A DNA stretch of 64,000 nucleotides, taken from assembly GCA_038237895.1 (NCBI GenBank), contig JBBRYE010000001.1:1-64000 (forward strand), in the 5' to 3' direction. Shown here piece after piece: positions 17,003-26,977 of this stretch (position 1 is its first letter; every line of letters starts with the position of its first letter). Position numbers and translations under genes: made by a program. This DNA is from Pseudopedobacter sp038237895 (lineage in GTDB: Bacteria > Bacteroidota > Bacteroidia > Sphingobacteriales > Sphingobacteriaceae). Below the pieces are notes generated by a model. It saw only the letters and a program-made list of their open reading frames with translations. It was not told where the DNA came from and ran no database searches.

Positions 17003-18343
17003 TTAATGATTATCTATCTGTTCTTCTTTTTCTAAAAGCAATTGAAGCTTAACAGATTCTATATTTTGACCCACTTTTTTAAGGATGGTAAAGGTATAGC
17101 CGTTAAAATCTTTGGTTTCTCCTACTTCTGGGATTTTCCCAAAAATTTCACTTATCAAACCAGCAATGGTATCGTAATCTTCATCCTCTGGCAAATCATG
17201 AGGTAAATGTTCATTTACATCATAAACCGTTGCAGAGGAAGTGATGATGAATTCGTTATCAGATATCTTTTCTACCAAGGGCTTTTCCTCATCATATTCG
17301 TCTTGTATATCGCCCACCAATTCTTCTACAATATCCTCTAAAGTTACCATGCCCGCAGTACCACCAAACTCATCCAATACAATAGCAATTTGAATACGTT
17401 TTAACTTCAATTCGGCCATTAAATCATTTATTTTTTTTGATTCTGGTACAAAAAGAGGTTTTCTTAAAATATCGTTCAAATTAAATTTACCGTGTTTTAC
17501 AATAAGAGATAAAATATCTTTTGCATGTACAATACCAACAATTTTATCAATGGTATCTTCATAAACTGGTATTCTAGAATATCCTTCAGAAATAATACAT
17601 TCTAACAACTCTTCTTGAGATGACATTAATTCTATCGCAGATATTTTGGTTCGTGGAACCATAATATTTTTAACCACACGCTCATTAAAATCAAAAACGT
17701 TTTTAATTAACTCATGTTCTGCCTTATCAATTGCTCCAGATTCTTTCCCTTGCTCTAAAAGATATTGTAATTCTTCAGATGAGTGAATAGATTCATGTGC
17801 GTTTGCAGAATCAATACCGATTAGTTTTAAAATAACATTTGCAAAACCATTTAAAACGTAAATAAATGGCTTAAAAACAATGTAAACAAACTGTAAAGGA
17901 AGTGCGATGGCCATGGTAGTTGCCACCGGTTTTTGAATTGCCAAGGTTTTTGGTGCCAATTCCCCAAAAACAATATGTAAAACAGTTATAATAGTAAAGG
18001 CAAAAATAAGGCCTAATGTTTCTGTTAAGCTTGCAGATATAGGAAGATTTATGAAACCAAAAATATTTGCTACCAAGCTTGACATTACCTTTTCGCCAAC
18101 CCAGCCCAAACCTAGTGATGCTAAAGTTATACCCAGTTGTGTTGCCGCTAAATAACCATCTAAATGAGTGGTCATGTGTTTGGCAATTTGAGCAACTTTA
18201 CTTCCTGTTTTGGCTTTAATTTCTATTTGAGAGCCCCTAACTTTAACAATAGCAAATTCGGCCGCTACAAAAAAGCCGTTTAAAAGAACTAAAAATATAG
18301 TAAAGAAAATACTTAAAGCACTGATTTCGGGGTGGGGGTCCAT
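17003..18343 (-). CDS. CNNM/CBS-domain membrane protein of the CorC/HlyC (hemolysin-like) family
   Basis: The 446-residue protein has an N-terminal CNNM (DUF21) membrane domain (about 5-200, four helices, with VLLNGFFVAAEFAIVKVR), two CBS domains (about 215-335, with ILRKPLFVPESKKI and VLDEFGGTAGMVTLEDI) and a C-terminal CorC/HlyC domain (about 350-435). The family is linked to Mg2+/Co2+ transport or efflux. The N-terminus is the general type, not the gliding protein GldE. Spacing of three bases to both neighbours suggests an operon with ppa and rsmE. Confidence 0.93.
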   Translation of the reverse strand: MDPHPEISALSIFFTIFLVLLNGFFVAAEFAIVKVRGSQIEIKAKTGSKVAQIAKHMTTHLDGYLAATQLGITLASLGLGWVGEKVMSSLVANIFGFINLPISASLTETLGLIFAFTIITVLHIVFGELAPKTLAIQKPVATTMAIALPLQFVYIVFKPFIYVLNGFANVILKLIGIDSANAHESIHSSEELQYLLEQGKESGAIDKAEHELIKNVFDFNERVVKNIMVPRTKISAIELMSSQEELLECIISEGYSRIPVYEDTIDKIVGIVHAKDILSLIVKHGKFNLNDILRKPLFVPESKKINDLMAELKLKRIQIAIVLDEFGGTAGMVTLEDIVEELVGDIQDEYDEEKPLVEKISDNEFIITSSATVYDVNEHLPHDLPEDEDYDTIAGLISEIFGKIPEVGETKDFNGYTFTILKKVGQNIESVKLQLLLEKEEQIDNH

Positions 18344-18346
18344 TTT

Positions 18347-18895
18347 TTATTTATTTCTATAAGTTTTATTATATAATTCTATACTTTCTTCAATTACTTT
18401 GTAAGCGTATTTTCTTCCAAGCAAATGTTCTATAGTTACATTCTTTTCTTCTAAAGCTTTATAATCCTGAAAGAATCTAACAATTTCTTTCATAGTATGT
18501 GGAGGTAATTCTTTTAGATCTTCAATATAATTAACAGACATATCATTTTTTGCTACTGCAATGATTTTATCGTCTTGCTCCCCATTATCAACCATGTGCA
18601 TTACACCAATTACCTTTGCTTCGATCATGCTCATTGGATAAACATCGGCAGAACATAATACTAAAATATCTAACGGATCATGATCATCACAATAGGTTTG
18701 CGGGATGAAGCCATAATTAGCAGGATACATTACTGAAGAAAACAAAATTCTATCCAATCTTAAAAGACCAGTATCTTTATCAATTTCATATTTAGCTTTT
18801 GATCCTTTAGGGATTTCTATTATTGCTGTTACAGATTCTGGTGAGTTTAAACCTGGAGATATGGAATGCCACGGGTGATTATTATTCTCTATCAT
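18347..18895 (-). CDS. ppa: Inorganic pyrophosphatase
   Basis: The 182-residue protein is a family I soluble pyrophosphatase: the catalytic acidic motif appears as DDHDPLDILVL (about 67-77) and KYEIDKDTGLLRLDRILFSS precedes it. It hydrolyses the pyrophosphate released by biosynthesis. Length is normal. Its 5' end overlaps the DedA gene by 14 bases. Confidence 0.97.
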   Translation of the reverse strand: MIENNNHPWHSISPGLNSPESVTAIIEIPKGSKAKYEIDKDTGLLRLDRILFSSVMYPANYGFIPQTYCDDHDPLDILVLCSADVYPMSMIEAKVIGVMHMVDNGEQDDKIIAVAKNDMSVNYIEDLKELPPHTMKEIVRFFQDYKALEEKNVTIEHLLGRKYAYKVIEESIELYNKTYRNK

Positions 18896-19550
18896 CTAAT
18901 TCTGAATGATTGTTTTCTATTTTAGTAGTTATGTTCCTTTTTAAAAAAGCAATTATTAAAGGAATTGTTGTAATTAAAACGAAACCTATAATTATGTATG
19001 CTAAGTATTTTTCTATTTGCTTTTCAAATTCCTTACCTAAAAAATATCCTAGTAAGCTTAAAGAACAAATCCATAAAACCGCCCCCAATAAATTATAAAA
19101 AGCGAATTTCTTTATGTCTAATCTTACAACACCTGCAAATATTGGAGCAAATGTACGCACAATTGGAACAAATCTCCCCATAATTAAAGCAAATGCTCCT
19201 TGTTTGTTATAATATGCTTCTGCCGCTTTCAAATATTTCTGTTTAAAAAAAACTGAATCTTTTCTTTTATAAAGCATTGGTCCAGTGCGGTAACCAAACC
19301 AATATCCAACAAAGTTTCCTGCAAAGGCGGCAATAATCAAGCCTGAAATCATGGTAGCAATGCCAACATCCAACCTGCCGGTTGCTACAAATAGCCCTGC
19401 TAAGAATAAAAGATAATCTCCTGGTAAGAAAAAACCAAAAAACAACCCAGTTTCTGCAAAAACTACAAATAAAATTAAATAGAATCCTCCTTTGTGAATG
19501 ATTTGTTGCGCATCGGCTAACTTTGTAATATTCTCCCAGAATTCATGCAT
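18882..19550 (-). CDS. DedA/VTT-domain membrane protein
   Basis: The 222-residue protein has five or six membrane helices and the DedA signature: FFLPGDYLLFLAGLF, then GYWFGYRTGP and GRFVPIVRTFAPIFAGV. DedA proteins are lipid scramblase-like carriers needed for envelope homeostasis; recent work links some to recycling of undecaprenyl phosphate. It overlaps the start of ppa by 14 bases. The precise lipid is unknown here. Confidence 0.92.
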   Translation of the reverse strand: MHEFWENITKLADAQQIIHKGGFYLILFVVFAETGLFFGFFLPGDYLLFLAGLFVATGRLDVGIATMISGLIIAAFAGNFVGYWFGYRTGPMLYKRKDSVFFKQKYLKAAEAYYNKQGAFALIMGRFVPIVRTFAPIFAGVVRLDIKKFAFYNLLGAVLWICSLSLLGYFLGKEFEKQIEKYLAYIIIGFVLITTIPLIIAFLKRNITTKIENNHSELDDRE

Positions 19551-19602
19551 AGCTATCCTATAAAACTACAAATATTATTGCAATTTGTAATGCATCAAGA
19601 AT

Positions 19603-20985
19603 TTAAAACAAATCTGTAATTATTGAAGGGTATATTCCTAAAATGATTGTTACAATAGCAGAAACACTTAGTACTAATTTATAGTAAGATGTAGAGGTCA
19701 ATTCTTTTCTTTCTGCATCTTTAAAATACATAGCTACAATTACTTTAAAATAATAAAAGATGCCAATTACCGCATTAATAATTGCGAATACAATTAACCA
19801 AATATGGTATTGCGCTAATGCTGTAGAGAACATAAAAAACTTACCGATAAATCCAGCTGTTAAAGGAATTCCGGCTAATGACAACATAGAAATAGTTAGT
19901 ACAAATGCTAAGAAAGGATTCTTTTTACCTAAACCATTAAAGTTGTCAAAATTTTCTCCACCTGTTTGTTCTTTCACTAAAATTAGTACGCCAAAAGCAA
20001 TAATTGAAGCAATTGAATAAGCTGCAGCATATATAAATACAGCATTAATTGAAGTTGCGCCTAAAGCTACTATGGCGAATAACATATAACCAGCATGAGA
20101 AATACTAGAATAGGCCAACATCCTTTTAAAGTTGGTTTGATATAACGCAGTGATGTTACCAATAAATAATGTCAAGATGGTAATGACTAATAAAGTAGGC
20201 ATCCAAAAATCTTCGGCAAGTGGCGCAAAGCAAATTGAAAATAATCTTAAGAAAGCTGCGAATCCAGCAGTTTTAACAACTGTCGACATGAATGCTGTGA
20301 TTAAAGTAGGAGAACCTTCATACACATCTGGAGTCCAGAAATGAAAGGGTGCAGCACCTATTTTAAATGATAAACCAACAATCATTAAAACAATTCCTAC
20401 ATAAAACATAGGGTCAATTCCTGTTGGTCTATTAATTACATATTGCTTGATAACCTCTAAATCAAAAGAATGAGATGCTCCATAAATCAATGTAATTCCA
20501 AAAAGCAAAAATCCTGTAGAAAAAGCTCCCATTAAAAAGTATTTTAATGATGCCTCATTAGATGCAAAATCACGCTTTTTAATACCTGCTAAGATATATA
20601 AACTCACCGACATGATTTCTAAACCAACAAACAACATTACCATATTATGATAGGAAACCATCACAATAATCCCTGCAAGAGCAAAAAGAATAATTGTATA
20701 GTATTCTGCAACATTATCACTTATTTTTTCAAAATAGTCTTTCGATAATAGAAGTATAAGAATAGTAGATATAATGGTTAAGCCAGAAAATGCAACTGCA
20801 AAATTATCATATAGCATCATACCACTATAAATTGGTGTTGCGCCACTATTCCATTCCATAATAGATAACACCAATGCAGCTATTAAACCTAGAATGGTTA
20901 CAGGTAAAACTGCATTTTTTGCTTTAAATAATCCTAGATAAAGAACTACGATTGCTAAAATTGATATCACTATTAAAGAATTCAT
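19603..20985 (-). CDS. nuoN: NADH-quinone oxidoreductase subunit N
   Basis: This 460-residue antiporter-like membrane subunit is the last of the operon. It has about 14 helices, a proton-channel motif SHAGYMLF after KRMLAYSSI, and FVGLEIMSVSLYILAG, where the Glu is the channel carboxylate. It forms one of the proton-pumping modules of complex I. It follows nuoM after 8 bases. Confidence 0.97.
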   Translation of the reverse strand: MNSLIVISILAIVVLYLGLFKAKNAVLPVTILGLIAALVLSIMEWNSGATPIYSGMMLYDNFAVAFSGLTIISTILILLLSKDYFEKISDNVAEYYTIILFALAGIIVMVSYHNMVMLFVGLEIMSVSLYILAGIKKRDFASNEASLKYFLMGAFSTGFLLFGITLIYGASHSFDLEVIKQYVINRPTGIDPMFYVGIVLMIVGLSFKIGAAPFHFWTPDVYEGSPTLITAFMSTVVKTAGFAAFLRLFSICFAPLAEDFWMPTLLVITILTLFIGNITALYQTNFKRMLAYSSISHAGYMLFAIVALGATSINAVFIYAAAYSIASIIAFGVLILVKEQTGGENFDNFNGLGKKNPFLAFVLTISMLSLAGIPLTAGFIGKFFMFSTALAQYHIWLIVFAIINAVIGIFYYFKVIVAMYFKDAERKELTSTSYYKLVLSVSAIVTIILGIYPSIITDLF

Positions 20986-20993
20986 TCTTTTGT

Positions 20994-22451
20994 TTAAAAT
21001 GCTAATTTATTATTCACTTGGGCAATTAAGGTATCAACCGCTGCTGCAGAAATATTTAAAATTGGTTTTGGGTAAACCCCGATGATAATGATTAAAGCAC
21101 AAATAATGCCCATAACTAAAACCTCGCTTCCTTTAATATCTCTAAATTTTGAAGTTAACTCATTCAACTCGCCTTGCATTACATGTTTATACATCCTCAA
21201 CATATAAACTGCTCCGAAAATTATAGTAAGTCCTGCGATTGCAGCAAACCATATTTGATATTGGTAAACAGCGTTCAACAAAAGAAACTCGCCAATAAAT
21301 CCGTTTGTAAAAGGCAAAGCGACAGTTCCTAAAATGATAATCAATAAAGCAATTGCAAATTTTGGAGCTACTTTGGCAATACCACCCATTTGTGAGGAAT
21401 CTTGTGTATTTAATCTATCTATTATGATATCCATTGCGAAAAACAATCCTATCACGTTAATTCCATGATTTAACATCTGAATCATTCCTCCTTGTACACC
21501 TTCTGCATTCCAGGCAAAAATACCTGCTGCAATTAAACCAACGTGAGCAATGGAAGAATAAGCAACTAAACGTTTGATTTCTTTTTGCTTAAAAGCGATA
21601 ATGGAAGCATAAACGATTCCGATAATTGAAAGAATAATCACCAATTGTTTCCACTCCATAAATCCGATTGGCACAATTGGAATTAACCATCTAATCACAC
21701 CATAAATCCCCATTTTTAACATGATACCGGCCAACAACATTGTTCCCATTGTAGGAGCGGTTGTATAAGTATCCGGTTGCCAGGTATGAAAAGGAAAAAT
21801 CGGCATTTTAATGGCAAAAGCAATAAAAAAGCACCAAAACAACCAGCCCTGTGTTACCGAATCTAAATCCAATGCATAAAAAGCATCAATATCATAACTG
21901 TTTCCTGCGGTTTGTAAATGCAAATAAATGATACCCAAAAGCATGAAAAGAGAACCTGCAAAAGTGTAAATGAAAAACTTCATGTTTACACGGATACGAT
22001 CCACACCACCCCAAATTGCACATATAAAATAGATCGGAATCAAAGCAATTTCCCAACCTACATAAAATAAAAATCCATCTAAAGCTGTAAAAACGATTAG
22101 CAAACCAAATTGCATAAATATTATTAAAGCATATAATGCAGAGGAATTTTTGAACGTTCTGTTGAATGATGAAAGGATAATCAAAGGAATTAAACCGGTT
22201 GTTAAAAGCACCATGATCATGCTGATACCATCAATTCCTGCTTTAAAATGAATCCCAAATTGGGCTATCCAAGGATAGTCTACCATAAATTGACGACTAT
22301 CATCAGGAACAAACTTTGTTAGCAATACAACGGCATAAGCAAGGGTAATTAAAGAACTGATAAATGCCGTTTCTTTTGCTGCCTTTTTGTTAAGTAAACA
22401 AGCTAACGAACCAATAAGTGGAAAAACCAATAAGAGTAATAAATAATCCAT
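20994..22451 (-). CDS. nuoM: NADH-quinone oxidoreductase subunit M
   Basis: The 485-residue antiporter-like subunit shows YVGWEIALIPIYFICAIWGG (channel Glu), FPFHTWQPDTYTTAPT and KRLVAYSSIAHVGLI. It is one of three homologous proton-pumping subunits (L, M, N) in the membrane arm of complex I. It lies 20 bases after nuoL. Length is normal. Confidence 0.97.
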   Translation of the reverse strand: MDYLLLLLVFPLIGSLACLLNKKAAKETAFISSLITLAYAVVLLTKFVPDDSRQFMVDYPWIAQFGIHFKAGIDGISMIMVLLTTGLIPLIILSSFNRTFKNSSALYALIIFMQFGLLIVFTALDGFLFYVGWEIALIPIYFICAIWGGVDRIRVNMKFFIYTFAGSLFMLLGIIYLHLQTAGNSYDIDAFYALDLDSVTQGWLFWCFFIAFAIKMPIFPFHTWQPDTYTTAPTMGTMLLAGIMLKMGIYGVIRWLIPIVPIGFMEWKQLVIILSIIGIVYASIIAFKQKEIKRLVAYSSIAHVGLIAAGIFAWNAEGVQGGMIQMLNHGINVIGLFFAMDIIIDRLNTQDSSQMGGIAKVAPKFAIALLIIILGTVALPFTNGFIGEFLLLNAVYQYQIWFAAIAGLTIIFGAVYMLRMYKHVMQGELNELTSKFRDIKGSEVLVMGIICALIIIIGVYPKPILNISAAAVDTLIAQVNNKLAF

Positions 22452-22471
22452 CTATATCTTAATTCAGAACC

Positions 22472-24373
22472 TTAAAATTTTAAAAAACTATATACCAAAA
22501 TCACTACCACACCTATTACCATCGCAAAAATGTAAAAACCTACATTTCCTGTTTGTAGCAATCTTAATCCTTTACTCGCTTCTATTGAGCCTTTCCCTAA
22601 ACCATTTACCGCCCCATCAATTCCTAATTTCTCTATAATTTTATAGAAAAACCCAGAAAGTGCATCTAAAGGTTTTTGAATAATAGCTGCATAAAATTCA
22701 TCAAAATAAAACTTGTTGTAAGAAATTTTGGCTAAAGCCGATCGATGCTCGCTATCCATAACTGGTACGTGACTGCTTTTGATATACTTGATATAAGCAT
22801 AAACAATTGCAACAATAACTCCTCCAACAGAAATAGCCATTAACACATATTCTGTAGAATGACTTAAAGCTAATTCTGTCATTCTAGTACCCGAACCTTC
22901 AAAAACTGGTGCTAAATAACCCGCTAACCAATGTGAACCGCCTAAAGCTTCTGGAATTCCAATAAATCCTCCTATTACAGAAAGTACTGCTAAAATAATT
23001 AATGGGATAGTCATTGAAATTGGAGATTCATGTAAATGACTTTTTTGTTCTTCGCTTCCGCGGAAATTACCCCAAAAGGTTAAGAACATCATTCTGAACA
23101 TATAAAATGCTGTCAACATCGCAACTAAAACACCAATTATCCAAAGAATGTGATTATGCTCATAAACGTGTGCTAAAATTTCATCTTTAGAAAAGAAACC
23201 TGAAAATGGTGGCAGACCCGAAATGGCTAAAGTTCCCATTAACGTGGTAATAAAAGTAATAGGAAGTTTCTTTTTTAAACCACCCATTTTTCTCATATCC
23301 TGTTCGTTACTCATGGCATGAATCACAGAACCTGCACCTAAAAACAATAAAGCTTTAAAAAATGCGTGAGTTAAAACGTGGAAGAAAGCACCTGTATAAG
23401 CACCAACACCTAATCCTAAAAACATATAACCCAATTGAGAAACTGTTGAATAAGCCAATACCTTTTTAATATCTGTTTGCGTAATCGCGATAATTGCAGC
23501 AATAATTGCAGTAGCTAAACCAATTACCGCAATAATACTCATAGTAACCGGAGAAAGCGTAAATAAAATGTTAGACCTCGCTATCATATAAATACCTGCT
23601 GTTACCATAGTTGCAGCATGTATTAATGCAGAAACTGGGGTTGGCCCTGCCATTGCATCTGGTAACCAAGTAAATAAAGGCAATTGTGCCGATTTACCGG
23701 TGGCTCCTATAAATAATAATATGGTGATTAACGTTAAAGTTGCATCGCCAGAAATCATGGATTGTGCTTTTGGAAAAATATCAGCAAATGAAGTGCTTCC
23801 AAAAGTGGCAATGATTACAAAAACACCGATTAGGAACCCTAAATCTCCAATCCTGTTCATGATAAAAGCTTTCTTTGCAGCATCGGCGTAAGCACCATTT
23901 GTAAACCAAAAGCCAATTAAAAGGTAAGAGCATAAACCTACGCCTTCCCAACCAATAAACATGATTACGTAATTAGACCCTAAAACCAATAACAACATGA
24001 AGAAGATAAAGAGGTTTAAATAGGAAAAAAATTTCCCAAAACCTGCATCGTGGCTCATGTAGCCCGTAGAATATATATGTATCAAAGAACCAATACCTGT
24101 AATAATCAATAGCATCAAAATGCTCAGTTGATCTATTTGAAAAGAAAAAGGAATATCTATGCCGCCAACTTTTATCCAATCGAAAAAATGTATGATGGTT
24201 GGAGTTGAGCTATCAAACTCAAAGAATATACCTAAACTTATTGCGAAAGAGGCGATTACTGCAATACTTGCAACAGAACCAATTACCGCTTTAGGCAATA
24301 CATTTCTGCCCAAACCGCAAATTATGAATCCGATAAAAGGGAATAAAGGGATTAACCAAACTAAATCTATCAT
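22472..24373 (-). CDS. nuoL: NADH-quinone oxidoreductase subunit L
   Basis: The 633-residue protein is the distal antiporter-like subunit. It shows FIGWEGVGLCSYLLIGFW, LPDAMAGPTPVSALIHAATM and KKVLAYSTVSQLGYMFLGLG, and the long C-terminal extension that includes the lateral amphipathic helix and ends in a last membrane helix. It pumps protons at the far end of the membrane arm. It lies 16 bases after nuoK. Confidence 0.98.
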   Translation of the reverse strand: MIDLVWLIPLFPFIGFIICGLGRNVLPKAVIGSVASIAVIASFAISLGIFFEFDSSTPTIIHFFDWIKVGGIDIPFSFQIDQLSILMLLIITGIGSLIHIYSTGYMSHDAGFGKFFSYLNLFIFFMLLLVLGSNYVIMFIGWEGVGLCSYLLIGFWFTNGAYADAAKKAFIMNRIGDLGFLIGVFVIIATFGSTSFADIFPKAQSMISGDATLTLITILLFIGATGKSAQLPLFTWLPDAMAGPTPVSALIHAATMVTAGIYMIARSNILFTLSPVTMSIIAVIGLATAIIAAIIAITQTDIKKVLAYSTVSQLGYMFLGLGVGAYTGAFFHVLTHAFFKALLFLGAGSVIHAMSNEQDMRKMGGLKKKLPITFITTLMGTLAISGLPPFSGFFSKDEILAHVYEHNHILWIIGVLVAMLTAFYMFRMMFLTFWGNFRGSEEQKSHLHESPISMTIPLIILAVLSVIGGFIGIPEALGGSHWLAGYLAPVFEGSGTRMTELALSHSTEYVLMAISVGGVIVAIVYAYIKYIKSSHVPVMDSEHRSALAKISYNKFYFDEFYAAIIQKPLDALSGFFYKIIEKLGIDGAVNGLGKGSIEASKGLRLLQTGNVGFYIFAMVIGVVVILVYSFLKF

Positions 24374-24389
24374 TAAGCTTTATAAAAAA

Positions 24390-24719
24390 TTACCACTTTA
24401 ATCTATTCAAAATATTTATATCGATGGAACTTGTATTTCTGTACACCATCACAATAATTGCCAAACCAATGGCAACTTCGGCCGCAGCCAATGCCATAAT
24501 AAAAAACACGAAAACCTGACCAGAAGCATCTCCGCTATAAGCTGAGAAAGCCGCTAATAATAAGTTTACTGCATTTAACATTAATTCAATCGACATGAAA
24601 ATAATAATGGCGTTTCTTCTAATCAAAACCCCTACTACTCCAATAGTGAAAATAATTGCACTCAATAATATATAATGATTAAGTGGAACTACTTGAATGG
24701 TTGCGCTGATATTATCCAT
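24390..24719 (-). CDS. nuoK: NADH-quinone oxidoreductase subunit K
   Basis: The 109-residue protein has three helices, with the conserved Glu residues in FMSIELMLNAVNLLL and MALAAAEVAIGLAI, which form part of the central proton path of complex I. Its start overlaps the nuoJ stop by 8 bases. The start was kept at ATG 24719, which gives the usual length. Confidence 0.97.
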   Translation of the reverse strand: MDNISATIQVVPLNHYILLSAIIFTIGVVGVLIRRNAIIIFMSIELMLNAVNLLLAAFSAYSGDASGQVFVFFIMALAAAEVAIGLAIIVMVYRNTSSIDINILNRLKW

Positions 24720-25215
24720 TTTGAGTTCTTTTATCTTTTTTAGCTAATAAAACTGCTCCAACCATTGCAGAAAGCAATAATAAGGAAGAAAGCTCGAAAG
24801 GTAGCAAGAACTCACTAAAGAGTACTTTACCTAAATTTGCCACCAAACCAATTTCAGAATTTGGAGTTGCGCTTGCAGCAGTTGTTTGTAATGCGTGGAT
24901 TGAGCCTATTAAAGTCACTAATAAAGTTCCACCTGCAATTACACCTATTATTTTTATCAAATTAGATTTTACCGGCTCTGTTTCTTTGTTCAAGTTCATT
25001 AACATCAATACAAAAAGGAAAAGCACCATAATTGCACCCATATAAACAATGAAGTTTACCACAGCTAAAAATTGTGCATTTAATAAAATGTAATGAATAG
25101 TAAAAGTGAAAAAGGTAGCAATAAGATATAGTACACTATAGACTGGATTTTTAGTGAAGATCACTAAAAGCGAGAACAGTATGGTAAGAAATGCAACAAA
25201 GTAAAATAAACTCAT
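24712..25215 (-). CDS. nuoJ: NADH-quinone oxidoreductase subunit J
   Basis: The 167-residue membrane subunit has five helices, with NPVYSVLYLIATF and VNFIVYMGAIMVLFLFVLMLMN; the latter is the pi-bulge helix typical of NuoJ. It sits between nuoI and nuoK as in all 14-gene nuo operons. The C-terminal tail KKDKRTQNG is charged. Confidence 0.97.
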   Translation of the reverse strand: MSLFYFVAFLTILFSLLVIFTKNPVYSVLYLIATFFTFTIHYILLNAQFLAVVNFIVYMGAIMVLFLFVLMLMNLNKETEPVKSNLIKIIGVIAGGTLLVTLIGSIHALQTTAASATPNSEIGLVANLGKVLFSEFLLPFELSSLLLLSAMVGAVLLAKKDKRTQNG

Positions 25216-25296
25216 ATCGTATGCTATGCTATTACCTTTTTTGATTGAAGCGCAAAGGTAAAAATTTTGCTCAAAGAATGTAAATAAATACCAATT

Positions 25297-25821
25297 CTAA
25301 ACAGTTGCTCCTTTTAAAGCTTCTAATTCATCAATTGGCATCTCTACCAACTTGTCTTTTCCGTAAATAAAATCTTTACGTAAAAAATCTGCAGGCACAA
25401 TTGGCCCATCTAAATAAATTGCTTCTTTAGGGCAAGCTTCCTCGCATAAACCACAAAATATACAACGTAACATATTAATTTCATAAACTGCTGCATATTT
25501 TTCTTCACGGTATAAATGCTCTTCTCCTTTTTCGCGTTCGGCAGAAATCATTGTAATTGCCTCTGCCGGACAAGATAAAGCGCATAGTCCGCAAGCGGTA
25601 CAACGTTCTCGTCCATCTTCATCACGTTTTAGAGAATGCATTCCCCTCCAATTTTCAGAAAACTCGCGTTCTTGTTCTGGATAATGAATAGTCTCTTTCT
25701 TTTTAAACATGTGCGAAAAAGTAATTGCCATACCTTTAAAAATGGCGGGCAAATAAATGCGCTCCATAAAGGTCATGGGTTTTTGTTCTAATACTTTTCT
25801 TCTTCCACTTAATGATTCCAT
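25297..25821 (-). CDS. nuoI: NADH-quinone oxidoreductase subunit I
   Basis: This is the ferredoxin-like subunit of the peripheral arm. Two 4Fe-4S motifs, CTACGLCALSCP and CIFCGLCEEACP, hold clusters N6a and N6b and pass electrons to NuoB. I chose ATG at 25821 (174 residues); the frame is open two codons further to a TTG, which is less likely. An 80-base gap precedes nuoJ, and a 118-base gap with an inverted repeat separates it from nuoH. Confidence 0.96.
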   Translation of the reverse strand: MESLSGRRKVLEQKPMTFMERIYLPAIFKGMAITFSHMFKKKETIHYPEQEREFSENWRGMHSLKRDEDGRERCTACGLCALSCPAEAITMISAEREKGEEHLYREEKYAAVYEINMLRCIFCGLCEEACPKEAIYLDGPIVPADFLRKDFIYGKDKLVEMPIDELEALKGATV

Positions 25822-25882
25822 TATCAATTATATTTTCTTGTCTTCTCCGCTTTTCTCACTTTGAGCGGAGTATTATTATCAT

Positions 25883-25938
25883 CCTGAGCGGAGTCGAAGG
25901 ATATTTGTATCGGGCTTCGACTCCGATCAGCCTGACAG
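25883..25938. repeat. Inverted repeat of the GAGCGGAGTCGAAG family in the nuoH-nuoI gap
   Basis: CTGAGCGGAGTCGAAG at 25884-25899 pairs, with two mismatches, with CTTCGACTCCGATCAG at 25915-25930, forming a stem-loop directly after the nuoH stop. Related copies, CTTCGACTACGCTCAG and GGCTGAGCGTAGTCGAAG, lie at 28073 and 28235 in the nuoF-nuoG gap. It could act as a processing or attenuation hairpin inside the operon. Confidence 0.75.
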
Positions 25939-25939
25939 A

Positions 25940-26977
25940 CTATAGTTTATCTACTACAGTAATTACAATTGCTGTAATTACTATGTTGGCAATTGCCAAT
26001 GGTATTAAAATTTTCCATCCTAAGTCCATTAATTGATCGTAACGGAAACGAGGGATTGTCCATCTTACCCACATAAAGAAAAATATGAAGGCAATAATTT
26101 TTATAAACATCACAGCAACTCCAATTACAGGGCCCCAAGTTGGACCCAATAAAGCATTTACATTATCCATGAAAGGATAATTATATCCTCCAAAATAAAG
26201 TACTGACATTACTGCTGACGAAACAAACATGTTAATGTATTCTGCAAACATATAAGCGCCCATTTTAAAAGCAGAATATTCTGTATTGTAACCGCCAATT
26301 AATTCAGTTTCACATTCTGGTAAATCAAAAGGAACACGATTGGTTTCTGCGAAAGCACAAATGATAAAAATTAAAAATCCTAAAGGTTGATAAAGTACAT
26401 TCCAATGCCAGCTATGTTGTTGTTCTGCAATTTCTTTAAAGCTTAATGTATTGGTTACTAATAATAAAGCGATAATGGAAAGTCCCATCGCAATCTCATA
26501 ACTTATATTTTGAGAAGCGCCACGAATAGCACCCATTAAAGAATATTTGTTGTTAGATGCCCAGCCACCAATCATTATGCCGTAAACGCCTAAAGAAACC
26601 ACGCCAAATATATATAGAATACCTACGTTGATATCGGTAACCTGTAAAGGCATCGATTTACCAAAAAGCTCTATATTTTGACCGAAAGGAATAACAGCAG
26701 TCCCTAAAAATGAAACTAACAAAGCCAAAGATGGCCCAGCTATAAAAAGCCACTTATTAGATCCGCTGGGGATAATTTCTTCCTTAAAAAACATTTTGCC
26801 ACCATCGGCAAGTGGTTGTAATAAGCCAAAAATACCTGCCCTATTTGGCCCTACTCTATCCTGTAACCAAGCCGCTACTTTACGCTCTAACCAAGTAGAG
26901 TAAGCAGCAATACTTAATGTTAACACAAAAAGTACAGTCACTAAAATTAATTTCTCAAATAAAAATGATAGTTCCAT
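25940..26977 (-). CDS. nuoH: NADH-quinone oxidoreductase subunit H
   Basis: The 345-residue, eight-helix subunit forms the quinone chamber with NuoB and NuoD. Motifs are ERKVAAWLQDRVGPNRAG (about 31-48), the loop FAETNRVPFDLPECETEL and MGAYMFAEYINMF. Its ATG overlaps the nuoG stop by one base. Confidence 0.98.
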   Translation of the reverse strand: MELSFLFEKLILVTVLFVLTLSIAAYSTWLERKVAAWLQDRVGPNRAGIFGLLQPLADGGKMFFKEEIIPSGSNKWLFIAGPSLALLVSFLGTAVIPFGQNIELFGKSMPLQVTDINVGILYIFGVVSLGVYGIMIGGWASNNKYSLMGAIRGASQNISYEIAMGLSIIALLLVTNTLSFKEIAEQQHSWHWNVLYQPLGFLIFIICAFAETNRVPFDLPECETELIGGYNTEYSAFKMGAYMFAEYINMFVSSAVMSVLYFGGYNYPFMDNVNALLGPTWGPVIGVAVMFIKIIAFIFFFMWVRWTIPRFRYDQLMDLGWKILIPLAIANIVITAIVITVVDKL